Of a stretch of 64,000 nt of DNA, positions 50,078-58,541 are shown piece after piece. The translations under genes were made by a program, and so were the position numbers. Numbering within the stretch: the first letter of the stretch is position 1; each line of letters opens with the position of its first letter. The notes under the pieces were generated by a model, which had not been told where the DNA came from, ran no database searches, and saw nothing but the letters and a program-made list of their open reading frames with translations. The DNA is from MGBC131033 sp910585655 (lineage in GTDB: Bacteria; Bacillota; Clostridia; Lachnospirales; Lachnospiraceae), in NCBI GenBank assembly GCA_949502025.1, contig CATBCG010000004.1:1-64000 (forward strand). The letters are read 5' to 3'.

Positions 50078-51445
50078 ATGGAAAATCAAATAGTATGGGA
50101 AAAACGATTCAATATTGGTGTAGAAGCTATTGATAAAGAACATCAAAAGCTGTTTAAAATCATCAACAAGCTGTTCGCCTTTAGTGATCAGGAGGACAAA
50201 ATCCCTTGGGTTTGCCAGGAAGGAATCAAATATTTTAAAGCCCATACGCTAAAACATTTTGCAGAAGAAGAAGCTTATATGGAATCCATTTCCTATAAGG
50301 AATTAAATACTCACCGACGTCTTCATGAGGATTTTCGTCTCAGGACGCTTCCGGCTCTGGAAAAGGAATTAGAACAGACCGAATATTCGGCAGATGCAAT
50401 CAATCATTTTCTAGGCGTTTGTACCGGATGGCTGATTGCGCATACACTGACCGAAGATCATGCGATTGTCAGAAAAGAAATCAGTAAATGGGGGACGCTT
50501 GCACCGGAGGAGGAACAGCTTGCTGTCGGGGATCTTATCATTCAGCTTATAAAGGACATGTTCCAGTTAGAAGCACAGCTTGTCAGCCAGACCTACGGCG
50601 GCGAGCGCTTTGGAAACGGCGTTTATTATCGGCTTCTTTATACTACCCAAAAAGGTGACAAGCAGGAAATTATTCTGGTTTTTGAAGAACGTCTGCTGAT
50701 CGAAACCGTCGGCAAACTGATAGGAGACTCTACTAATAAATTAAATCCTACACTGTTAAACGCCGTCCGCTATACTGCAAGACAGTTCGTAGAATCTATC
50801 AAGGAGCATTTTTTATCTTCTGATTCCTACCAGCTCAAAAGCGAAAACCTGCTGACCTATGAGCAGTTCCAAAAAGCTTTTGAAAAGCAGAAGTCTCAGT
50901 ACAGCCTTTTGTTCCACACAGAGTCCGGATACTTTGCCTATTGCGCTGCAGTGCCAAATCTGATACGCAAAGACGAATCCTCTATTCAGGCAGAGAACGC
51001 CATATCCGAAATACAAAAATATCTTGCTAAAACAGAATTAGACAATCACAACACAAAAAAGAAACTACTAATTGTCGATGATTCCAATACGATTTTGCAA
51101 GCCATGGGTATGCTTTTTCAGGAGGATTATCATGTGGCAACGGCAAATTCCGGCGTAGCGGCTATCCGATGTATTTCTTTGGAAAAACCGGATTTGGTTC
51201 TGCTGGATTATAACATGCCGGTCTGCGACGGCGCACAGGTATTAGAAATGATCCGAGCCGATCCGGAGTTTGCCGATCTGCCGGTTATTTTCCTTACAGG
51301 AACCGTTGACAAAGCCAGTATCAGCAAGGTACTTCCACTCAAACCTGCAGGATATCTGATCAAAAACCAGCCTCCTGCTGAAATCAAGAAAAATATCGAC
51401 GACTATTTTAGCAAAAAGCTTGGAAAAAACAGGAAAGCTAAGTAA
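50078..51445 (+). CDS. Hemerythrin - CheX-like - receiver domain protein
   Basis: 455 residues, three parts. Residues 1-135 are a bacteriohemerythrin with all iron ligands: H22, H60, E64, H79, H83, H122 and D127. Residues about 150-320 form an unassigned domain that resembles CheX/CheC-type folds (LIIQLIKDMFQLEAQL ... VGKLIGDSTNKLNPTLLNAVRY). Residues about 325-445 are a receiver (KKLLIVDDSN, phosphoacceptor D377 in LLDYNMPVCDG, LTGTVDK, and a Lys near 425). It could sense O2 or NO through the di-iron site and signal by phosphorelay. There is no partner kinase nearby. RBS GGACAGGGAGGGACAGT. Confidence 0.82.
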   Translation: MENQIVWEKRFNIGVEAIDKEHQKLFKIINKLFAFSDQEDKIPWVCQEGIKYFKAHTLKHFAEEEAYMESISYKELNTHRRLHEDFRLRTLPALEKELEQTEYSADAINHFLGVCTGWLIAHTLTEDHAIVRKEISKWGTLAPEEEQLAVGDLIIQLIKDMFQLEAQLVSQTYGGERFGNGVYYRLLYTTQKGDKQEIILVFEERLLIETVGKLIGDSTNKLNPTLLNAVRYTARQFVESIKEHFLSSDSYQLKSENLLTYEQFQKAFEKQKSQYSLLFHTESGYFAYCAAVPNLIRKDESSIQAENAISEIQKYLAKTELDNHNTKKKLLIVDDSNTILQAMGMLFQEDYHVATANSGVAAIRCISLEKPDLVLLDYNMPVCDGAQVLEMIRADPEFADLPVIFLTGTVDKASISKVLPLKPAGYLIKNQPPAEIKKNIDDYFSKKLGKNRKAK

Positions 51446-51856
51446 GGTTGTTTACCATGCACTAAAGCAAGGGGAAAGCAGTACGGTCTGTTATAAAGAA
51501 TTTCAGAATGGAAGCTGGGGTAGAGACGATGCAAATTTTGACTGCGCCTGCGGCTATGATGCCGAGGGAACTGCTATAGACGGATTCGTTTCAACCAGTC
51601 GCTTGGTCAGGAAGCCAAAAACGAAACGCTTTATCAACAGCAACACTATTGTACGATGATACTTGAAACGACGGATTACAACGCCATCAAATCCAAACGT
51701 CTTTTTGGAACTCTTTTAGAAGTCTGCCTGGAAACTATCGCCGGCGATCCGAAGGGCTCCCCGGATCTGTGGAAATGGGCAAAAGCAGTAGACGATTCGT
51801 ATGTCGAAGAGCTGGAACAGGAATATCAGATCTGGAAAAAAGAATTTTACCTGTGA
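51446..51856 (+). pseudogene. Frameshifted remnant of an unknown protein
   Basis: Two frames join into one plausible protein. Frame of 51444: VVYHALKQGESSTV ... GSWGRDDANFDCACGYDAEGT to about 51590. Then the frame of 51656: SLGQEAKNETLYQQQHYCT, continuing into ETTDYNAIKSKRLFGTLLEV and ending WKKEFYL at 51856. A single-base shift between about 51560 and 51600 separates them, and neither half has a proper start with a ribosome site. I do not recognise the family. Confidence 0.5.
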
Positions 51857-51878
51857 CAGCGAATATCTCTGCCATTAT

Positions 51879-51930
51879 AAAAGGTGCCTGCAAACAGACG
51901 AATAGAACCCCTCTGTCTGTGGCACCTTTT
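51879..51930. terminator. Terminator-like hairpin after the remnant, before proS
   Basis: AAAAGGTGCC (51879-51888) and GGCACCTTTT (51921-51930) pair over 10 bp, with an inner ACAGAC/GTCTGT stem. Placed between convergent transcripts, it can act on both strands. Confidence 0.7.
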
Positions 51931-51957
51931 AAACAGCCTATTTTTCAATAAAACTAT

Positions 51958-53421
51958 TTAATAAGCTTTCCCCCACATTACCAGCGTCTTTGCCTTTTTT
52001 CCACAGCAGATACAAGTATCTGCTATCTTTTCCTGGGCAAACGGCATACAGCGGGAAGTACAGGTCGTATCTTCTTTGATTTTTTCCTCGCATGCCACGT
52101 CCCCGCACCACATCGCCTTGATAAAGCCCGGTTTATGCTCTGCGATATCCTGAAATTCCTCATAAGTGACTGCCGTATAGGTATGCTCCTCCTGGTGCTT
52201 TCTCGCCCGCTCTAACAGTTCCGACTGCATCGTTTCCAGAATCTCTGCCAGCTTCGTTTCCAGTTCATCCAAAAAAACTACCAGTTTTTCTCTGGTATCG
52301 CGGCGAACGACCACGCACTGCCCGTTGGCGATATCCTTCGGTCCAATCTCTACCCGTACCGGAATTCCTCTCATCTCCTGTTCGCTGAACTTCCAGCCCG
52401 GGCTCTTGTCGGTATCATCCACCTTGACCCGGAAACCAGCATTCGTCTGCGCTGTCTGTCGATATGCCTTTAGGCGATCACGCAGCTCGTAGGCTTTTTC
52501 CAGCACCCCTTCCTTTTTCTGTTGGATCGGAATCACCATCACCTGCACCGGAGCAATCCTCGGCGGCAGCACCAGCCCGCTATCATCGCCATGCACCATG
52601 ATAATTCCGCCAATCAGACGGGTTGAAAGTCCCCAAGAAGTCTGATGGACATATTGCAGTTTATTGTCTTTGTCCGTATATTGAATCTCAAACGCCTTCG
52701 CAAAACCGTCCCCGAAGTTGTGACTCGTACCGGACTGAAGCGCCTTGCCATCGTGCATCAGGGCTTCAATCGTATATGTGGCATTGGCTCCGGCAAACTT
52801 TTCCTTATCGGTCTTTCGCCCTCTGATGACCGGCATCGCCAACACTTCCTCGCAAAAATCAGCGTAAAGGTTTAACATTTGCTCGGTACGCGCCTCGGCT
52901 TCCTCCTCCGTTGCGTGAGCCGTATGCCCTTCCTGCCATAAAAATTCCCTTGAACGCAAAAACGGTCTGGTAGTCTTTTCCCAGCGCACGACGGAACACC
53001 ACTGGTTATAAAGCCTCGGCAAATCCCGATAGGACTGGATGTCATTGGCATAAAAATCACAGAATAAAGTCTCTGAAGTCGGTCTGACGCACATCCGCTC
53101 CTGCAGCGGTTCCAGACCTCCATGCGTCACCCAGGCTACTTCCGGAGCAAACCCTTCTACATGATCTTTTTCCTTTTGCAGCAGGCTTTCCGGAATAAAC
53201 ATCGGCATATAGACATTTTCTACGCCGGTTTCCTTAAACCTCCGGTCTAACTCCTTTTGAATGTTTTCCCAAATTGCGTAGCCTGCCGGCTTGATTACCA
53301 TACAGCCCTTTACATTGGAGTAATCAATCAACTCTGCCTTCCGTACCACATCGGTATACCATTGGGCAAAGTCTTCCTCCATTGAGGTAATAGATTCTAC
53401 CAGTTTCTTTTCCTCTGCCAT
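51958..53421 (-). CDS. proS: Prolyl-tRNA synthetase, archaeal/eukaryotic-like type
   Basis: 487 residues: the short ProS form without the bacterial editing insertion. Class II motifs are visible: VMIKPAGYAIWENI-like motif 1 region, VRWEKTTRPFLRSREFLWQEGHTAHAT (motif 2), and GLSTRLIGGIIMVHGDDSGLVLPPRIAP (motif 3). The C-terminal zinc-binding end is typical (CEEKIKEDTTCTSRCMPF...CICCGKKAKTLVMWGKAY). It charges tRNA-Pro. A T-box leader with a CCU specifier precedes it, so expression responds to uncharged tRNA-Pro. Confidence 0.95.
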   Translation of the reverse strand: MAEEKKLVESITSMEEDFAQWYTDVVRKAELIDYSNVKGCMVIKPAGYAIWENIQKELDRRFKETGVENVYMPMFIPESLLQKEKDHVEGFAPEVAWVTHGGLEPLQERMCVRPTSETLFCDFYANDIQSYRDLPRLYNQWCSVVRWEKTTRPFLRSREFLWQEGHTAHATEEEAEARTEQMLNLYADFCEEVLAMPVIRGRKTDKEKFAGANATYTIEALMHDGKALQSGTSHNFGDGFAKAFEIQYTDKDNKLQYVHQTSWGLSTRLIGGIIMVHGDDSGLVLPPRIAPVQVMVIPIQQKKEGVLEKAYELRDRLKAYRQTAQTNAGFRVKVDDTDKSPGWKFSEQEMRGIPVRVEIGPKDIANGQCVVVRRDTREKLVVFLDELETKLAEILETMQSELLERARKHQEEHTYTAVTYEEFQDIAEHKPGFIKAMWCGDVACEEKIKEDTTCTSRCMPFAQEKIADTCICCGKKAKTLVMWGKAY

Positions 53422-53489
53422 ATTACTACTTCCTTTCTTGTTGTGATGATTTTCTTACAACAAGGGACCGGAGAACTTTCCTATCATAC

Positions 53490-53730
53490 AAAAAACCCCT
53501 GATATCTCTATCAGGGGCCAGTTCATCCGGCGGTACCACCCTTTTTGAACGGGACAGCTCTAACTTACGTTCCTGTCGCACATTCCTCTTTCACACCCGT
53601 AACGCAGGTCTGCGTCATACTTTCATATGAGGCTCCAAGGCAGGTTCCATCCCTTCCGCGCAGAAGCTTACACCAACCGCTTCCTCTCTGTGGCGCTTCC
53701 CGGTATGTACTATCCCTTTTCATCACCGAT
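53490..53730 (-). promoter_or_regulatory. T-box riboswitch (proline) of proS
   Basis: On the minus strand: a stem I region with GGAACCUGCC (specifier codon CCU at 53644-53642, Pro), the T-box AGGGTGGTACCGCCGG (53542-53527), then an intrinsic terminator (stem CCCCTGATA 53496-53504 / TATCAGGGG 53509-53517, T-run to 53490). When uncharged tRNA-Pro binds, the antiterminator forms and proS is expressed. Confidence 0.92.
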
Positions 53731-53736
53731 GAGGTG

Positions 53737-53765
53737 ATTGTACGGCATGGAGGCGAATTTGTCAA
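53737..53765 (-). promoter_or_regulatory. Sigma-A promoter of proS
   Basis: Minus strand: TTGACA (53765-53760), 17-nt spacer, TACAAT (53742-53737). Confidence 0.88.
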
Positions 53766-53805
53766 GAAAATATTGCATCTGCCGCTCTGATATCTATTAT
53801 AATAG

Positions 53806-53834
53806 TTGAATGTTGCTTGTACCTGTGATATATT
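53806..53834 (+). promoter_or_regulatory. Sigma-A promoter of the ankyrin gene
   Basis: TTGAAT (53806-53811), 17-nt spacer, TATATT (53829-53834). The start codon 53881 follows AAAGGAGGTATCCGTCT. Confidence 0.65.
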
Positions 53835-53880
53835 TGACCCATACTATTTCGACGAAATAGAATAAAGGAGGTATCCGTCT

Positions 53881-54966
53881 ATGTATCAAAAACCGTCCAT
53901 GCCCCCGGCAGGCGAAGCAATCCTATCCGGCGATCTTGAGGCTATGCGTCGTATGATAGAGGATGGAAGTCTGCTTTTTAAAAAAGGAAAAGTTGTGGAG
54001 CTTAAAAAGAACATTCCAATAGTCGTGCGGTCAGGGAACAAGGAAATAACCACCTACTCCGATGCCTTCGGCTTTGCTTTGGCTCATGACCAGATAGAGA
54101 TTGCCAAAATGCTGATTGACCACAATCTGGTGGACTTGGGACCCAAAAGCGACACCCTTTACATGGCAATCCGCAGGAAGAATTTTGACTTGCTGAACTA
54201 TATGCTGGATCATGGCGGGAAGTTCGGTCAGGAGGAGCGGGACATCACCTGTCTGTTCCTTCATTTGTCGCAGGTGTGGGATGACCGCTGCCCGGCACTG
54301 CTTGACCGACTCAATCTGCCCCTTCGCAAGTTGGGCGGAAAGGCACTCTGCTGGGCTGTTCATGATAATAACCGAGTTGTGACAGCATATCTGCTAAAAG
54401 CCGGTGTGGATGTGAACAGCCAAAACAACAACCTGAGTACGCCGGTTCTGCTGGCGGCAGCCAGCGGATACACGGAGATGGTGCGTTTTCTGGTGGAGCA
54501 GGGAGCGGATCTGACCATTCGGGATGAGTATGGATACCGACCTTATACCGCCGCCCGCTCCAACGGGCAAATGAAAACGGCAGCATTCATCAAATCCATC
54601 GAGCCAGAGATCACAGAGGCAGAGCAGGACGCGCTGTTTAAGCGCTATCATGTACCAATAGAAATGCAGGACTACTTCAAGACCGGCTCTCTGCTGCTGG
54701 AGTTCCCGGAGGGGGAGCAGCTCGGCTGGGTTCGGCTTTTTGCCTATACAGACGTGGCAGAAATCAGCTACCAGGGACAGCAGCTCCTTTCTTTGGTGGA
54801 AAACAGCGAGGATTATTCGGTCATGCTCCTCTGGGAAGCAAAGTCGAAGCAAATTTGGTTCCTGGACATAGAACATGATGTGTTCCATGCGGTTGCGCCC
54901 TGGGAAGCGTTCATCAAGAACCCAGGTTATTATATCAATCGAGCTGTTATGTGGGAATTTGATTGA
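53881..54966 (+). CDS. Ankyrin-repeat protein
   Basis: 361 residues, soluble. Ankyrin repeats run from about residue 10 to 240: SGDLEAMRRMIEDGSLL, HDQIEIAKMLIDHNLVDL, RKNFDLLNYMLDHGGKFG, HDNNRVVTAYLLKAGVDVNSQ and SGYTEMVRFLVEQGADLTIRDE. The C-terminal ~110 residues form an unassigned domain (YFKTGSLLLEFPEGEQLGW ... AVAPWEAFIKNPGYYINRAVMWEFD) that recalls SMI1/KNR4-like immunity folds only weakly. Bases are richer in G on the coding strand than in neighbours (GGAGTTCCCGGAGGGGGAGC), which hints at transfer. Possibly an immunity or regulatory scaffold protein. Confidence 0.8.
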   Translation: MYQKPSMPPAGEAILSGDLEAMRRMIEDGSLLFKKGKVVELKKNIPIVVRSGNKEITTYSDAFGFALAHDQIEIAKMLIDHNLVDLGPKSDTLYMAIRRKNFDLLNYMLDHGGKFGQEERDITCLFLHLSQVWDDRCPALLDRLNLPLRKLGGKALCWAVHDNNRVVTAYLLKAGVDVNSQNNNLSTPVLLAAASGYTEMVRFLVEQGADLTIRDEYGYRPYTAARSNGQMKTAAFIKSIEPEITEAEQDALFKRYHVPIEMQDYFKTGSLLLEFPEGEQLGWVRLFAYTDVAEISYQGQQLLSLVENSEDYSVMLLWEAKSKQIWFLDIEHDVFHAVAPWEAFIKNPGYYINRAVMWEFD

Positions 54967-55534
54967 CAAAGGAGTGATTTATAAAATCTCTCTGGCGAGT
55001 TTTCTGTAACAACATTTGGACAGCTACTGGCTACTTCCTGCCTGCTTTTAATCTTCAACTTTACTACTCCAAGAATAAACCTTTAAGAAAAGGTACACGA
55101 ACATGAAATTGGGTGCTTTGCCACTATAAAAGTAAAGAAGAATCCCCGAACTGTACTGGAATACGATTCGGGGATTTCGTTCTTTGTTCACATGGAACTT
55201 TTGCATCTCTTTTTGCCTAATGGCATTATAGCATATGCAAATTTTAGTTGCAAGATACACACATCACTCCAATCTTGTGTCCTTCCTTTTGCCACAAAGC
55301 AGATTTTGTCTTTCTACTGTTTTTATATCCAGCAGGTGACTTTTACAGATTAGTATAATTCGACAAAATTTCCCAAAGTTTTTATAAGTCGTTAATTTTC
55401 TGCTCGCCAAATAAGAAGAAATAGAGTATACTGTTTATAATAGTTGATTTACCCTAAAGGAAATGTACGCTCCGGCTGAAGACTGACAATACCGAAATAT
55501 AAGAAAAGAAAATCAGATAGGGGGAATAAAAATA
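54967..55534. other. Gene-poor stretch with one hairpin
   Basis: 568 bases without a convincing gene. A perfect 10-bp hairpin AATCCCCGAA (55141-55150) / TTCGGGGATT (55167-55176) lies near the middle and may end the ankyrin transcript or one from the minus strand. A TATACT box at about 55427-55432 has no clear -35. Confidence 0.5.
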
Positions 55535-56380
55535 ATGACTACTATAATTTTTTTTAAAGACTTCCTGTTTATTGCCTTCCTGCTATGGAGTGCTTTTAGT
55601 GGAATTTTCCTAGAAAAACCGAGAAAACGCTTGCAGGAAAAAAATACGAATATGATTTTATATGGGATTGGTAGTATTGGCGGTGCCTTATTGATCATTC
55701 TCTATTATCTGTTAGAACAATATAAGCCAAACTATATTGATCTTTTGTTTTTTTGGATTTGGATACCGTCAGTATGCTTGTGTTTTCTTATGATTTTAGA
55801 ATCAAGATTTCAGTTCAAAAAGTATCTTTGCTATCATTTTGGTTTTTTGAGGAAAGAAACCAGAATATTTGTATTATTGGCAGGAGTTTGTTTGGGGATG
55901 CTTTTCATCATTTGGTATGGAAGTCATATAAACCAGATGATATTTCGACCAGAATCTTACCAGCCCGTTTCAGAAGAAGATCAATGGCAGACAACAGAAA
56001 ATCCCCTAAAAATAGGAAAAGCACAACTATCTCTTCCATGGATGATAGAAGGAGATTATGTAACAACATCTAATAAAAAACAAGAAAAAATAGTTCCTTT
56101 TTCTAAAAAGAAACTATATTTTCAATTTTCTTCTAAAAAGCAGTTGATAGGAGAAGATCTTCATTTAGAACTATTACATCACGGAAACTGGTATCGTTTA
56201 AAAGAAAAAGAGACCATAAAAGGAACAAGACCATCGGAACAACAATGGACGCCTCGGTCGGCAGAGCAATATTATGAACTGGATTTGAATGTTTTTCAGG
56301 GCTTGATTCCAGGATATTACAGACTTTGTATGACAGTAGAAGCAGAAGGAGATATTGATATATCTTTTTGGATTAAGTGA
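55535..56380 (+). CDS. Membrane-anchored protein with extracellular beta domain, unknown
   Basis: 281 residues, AT-rich coding sequence. Four hydrophobic segments in the first ~150 residues: FFKDFLFIAFLLWSAFSGIF, ILYGIGSIGGALLIILYYLL, IDLLFFWIWIPSVCLCFLMI and IFVLLAGVCLGMLFIIWYG. The remaining ~130 residues are predicted outside and end in a beta-rich domain (EQYYELDLNVFQGLIPGYYRLCMTVEA) like the small Ig-type domains found in Firmicute surface proteins. RBS AGGGGGAATAAAAATA (weak). No partner identified. Confidence 0.6.
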   Translation: MTTIIFFKDFLFIAFLLWSAFSGIFLEKPRKRLQEKNTNMILYGIGSIGGALLIILYYLLEQYKPNYIDLLFFWIWIPSVCLCFLMILESRFQFKKYLCYHFGFLRKETRIFVLLAGVCLGMLFIIWYGSHINQMIFRPESYQPVSEEDQWQTTENPLKIGKAQLSLPWMIEGDYVTTSNKKQEKIVPFSKKKLYFQFSSKKQLIGEDLHLELLHHGNWYRLKEKETIKGTRPSEQQWTPRSAEQYYELDLNVFQGLIPGYYRLCMTVEAEGDIDISFWIK

Positions 56381-56475
56381 GATTTAGAAAAACAGTGTAA
56401 AAGTCAAATCCCCTGCAGCAAGCTGTAGAGTATTTGATTCTTGCCGCAGTCGCTTCACAGAAATAAGGAGAAAAA

Positions 56476-57090
56476 ATGGATAACCAATGGCTTCAATGGG
56501 CAATTGAATTGCAAAGTCTGGCACAAGCCGGGCTAACTTATGGAAAAGATGTGTATGATAAAGAACGTTACGAGCGTATACGGGAAATTTCTGCCGAAAT
56601 TATGGCTCATCTTTCCGATACGCCGCTTGATAAAGTAAAAGAACTGTTCTGCAATGAAACCGGATATCAGACGCCTAAAATTGATACCCGTGCCGCTATT
56701 TTCAAAGAAAACAAGATTCTCCTTGTTCATGAAAACAACGGAACATGGGCGCTGCCTGGCGGTTGGTGCGATGTCAATGTTTCTATAGGGGAAAATACGG
56801 TCAAAGAAGTAAAGGAAGAAGCTGGTCTGGACGTCACTGCAGACCGAATTATCGCCGTACAGGATCGAGCCAAACATAATCTTCCTCTATATGCGTATGG
56901 GGTCTGTAAAATCTTTGTCATGTGTTCTGTCATAGGCGGACAGTTTGAACAAAATATCGAAACGACAGAATTTCACTACTTTGCCGAACATGAATTGCCC
57001 AAACTGGCTACGGAAAAAAACAATGAGGAGCAAATCCAACTATGTTTTATGGCTTATCGTTCGGATAACTGGACTACTGTATTTGATTAA
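56476..57090 (+). CDS. NUDIX hydrolase
   Basis: 204 residues. An N-terminal helical domain (about 1-65, QWAIELQSLAQAGLTYGKDVYDKERYERIREIS) is typical of the Nudix_N group, which includes ADP-ribose pyrophosphatase-like members. The Nudix box reads GGWCDVNVSIGENTVKEVKE then EAGL: the KEVKEEAG metal-binding glutamates are intact, while the first box Glu is Val. It cleaves nucleoside diphosphate-X compounds; the exact substrate is unknown. RBS AAATAAGGAGAAAAA. Ends 22 nt before the convergent subtilase gene. Confidence 0.88.
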   Translation: MDNQWLQWAIELQSLAQAGLTYGKDVYDKERYERIREISAEIMAHLSDTPLDKVKELFCNETGYQTPKIDTRAAIFKENKILLVHENNGTWALPGGWCDVNVSIGENTVKEVKEEAGLDVTADRIIAVQDRAKHNLPLYAYGVCKIFVMCSVIGGQFEQNIETTEFHYFAEHELPKLATEKNNEEQIQLCFMAYRSDNWTTVFD

Positions 57091-57112
57091 CGCAGCGAAC
57101 GGTCTTTCTATT

Positions 57113-58540
57113 CTAGGAAAAATATTGAATAATTTCCCTATATAGTTCCTTTTTCTCAAACTCCTCTTCCTTTACTCGATATATCTCTTCCTCCCTTAGT
57201 AACTGCTGTATACCAGTTTCCTTTCCTTCTTGCTCTAAAAATAAAATCAAGTCTGGCGTATATACTTTTTTCAAATAAGACAGAACACTGTTGCCGTGGG
57301 CATCAGGCGGAACATATTCCAGACCATATAAATAAGCATACTCCCAATTTGAGACTGCTACACATTGATAGCCCTGTTCTCGAAATTGTTTGCATAGCCT
57401 ACTAATCAAACGTATCCCTTCTTTTTTACCCGTCCGAATCCAAATGCAAGGGGGTAGTTCTGTACTCTCTTCCTCAAATGTCCACCTTGCAGATCCACAA
57501 TCTTCCTCTGACCAGCAAAGAAGTTCTGCTAGCATTGTTTTTTTTAAAGTCCCTTCTAAAAAAAGTTCCTGGAAACGACCAGCATACAGCAGACCAAAGT
57601 TTTCTCTTTTTTTTACAAAATCTACTACTACTTCCTGATTTCTCTGCATATCCTCTCCTGGAAGCAATACCAGACAGCCCAAATCCCCCATCTCTCCTTT
57701 ATTATCAGAAACCACCTGAAAAAAGAGACAGTCCTCTACCAGTTCCACACCAGACAAATTGAGTAGTACAGCACGATCTATAAAATCTGGATGGAGTGCC
57801 TGATAACATTCTCCTGGTACTAATGCCTGAAATAATCCTATAGGACTAGCATCTTTTTTCCCTATTAAAAATTGGTAAACTGCCGAAGTAACAGTCGGTG
57901 CGGCATAGCTATTCGCTCGCTCTGCCGCACCCATCTGAAGCCCCTCTGAAATTCCCTCTGGAAGAAAAATTTCTCCCACATCAGGATGTATCGCGGAAGC
58001 TGCCAAACAAATTCCATTTTGAAAATCTTGATAATGATAAGAAGCACCTATCAAATCCCTTCCTACCGCCACTCCCAAGACACCTCCCAAACAGGCAGGC
58101 ATTGTATATGTTCCAGCATTGTTACCTGCTGCTACGATTATTGTCCCCTGCCGGATTAATCTGGCTGTCACTTGATATAAAACTTCATAATCTGAGAGTT
58201 CTCTTGTTCCGACACTCATATGTATAATCGGAATTTGGTATTCCAGGCACCACTCCAGAGCTGCTTTTAGCTTCTCACAATTTGTTCGTAAAGGGATACC
58301 CTCAAAAATACAAAGACTTATCAGTTCCAAATCCTTCTCACATAATCCTGTTTCCATTATATAATGCTCTAAAATTCTTGCACAGTGCGTCCCATGTAAA
58401 GCCGGGCAAAAGTCCTCAGGCTCCTTTTTCCTTACTATTTCTCCTTCTAAAGTATGTCTTACAACCAAATTCAAAACCAATCTTTGTGGGCAAGAAAGCC
58501 TCTCTGCTATAATCCCATCATCTATTACTACTACCTGCAT
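57113..58540 (-). CDS. Cytoplasmic subtilase (S8) of a peptide maturation/export cassette
   Basis: 475 residues from ATG 58540 (RBS GGGAGAGGAAGGATAG); earlier in-frame starts lie inside the transporter gene. The subtilisin triad is complete: Asp7 in VVIDDG, His49 in LHGTHCARI and Ser211 in ANSYAAPTV; the oxyanion Asn is in VAAGNNAGT. There is no signal peptide or propeptide, so it works inside the cell. The C-terminal ~200 residues are unassigned. It starts 1 nt after the ABC exporter stop, so it is made with it. RiPP clusters often use such a protease to remove leader peptides; this role is inferred from context. Confidence 0.82.
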   Translation of the reverse strand: MQVVVIDDGIIAERLSCPQRLVLNLVVRHTLEGEIVRKKEPEDFCPALHGTHCARILEHYIMETGLCEKDLELISLCIFEGIPLRTNCEKLKAALEWCLEYQIPIIHMSVGTRELSDYEVLYQVTARLIRQGTIIVAAGNNAGTYTMPACLGGVLGVAVGRDLIGASYHYQDFQNGICLAASAIHPDVGEIFLPEGISEGLQMGAAERANSYAAPTVTSAVYQFLIGKKDASPIGLFQALVPGECYQALHPDFIDRAVLLNLSGVELVEDCLFFQVVSDNKGEMGDLGCLVLLPGEDMQRNQEVVVDFVKKRENFGLLYAGRFQELFLEGTLKKTMLAELLCWSEEDCGSARWTFEEESTELPPCIWIRTGKKEGIRLISRLCKQFREQGYQCVAVSNWEYAYLYGLEYVPPDAHGNSVLSYLKKVYTPDLILFLEQEGKETGIQQLLREEEIYRVKEEEFEKKELYREIIQYFS

Positions 58541-58541
58541 T

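Noticed and set aside
54394..54969. Antisense ORF of 191 codons opposite the ankyrin gene
   Set aside because: The opposite strand holds a clear ankyrin repeat protein with promoter and ribosome site. The antisense product has no recognisable features.
55048..55260. Minus-strand 70-codon ORF in the gene-poor stretch
   Set aside because: It spans the 55141-55176 hairpin, has no ribosome site and no plausible protein features.
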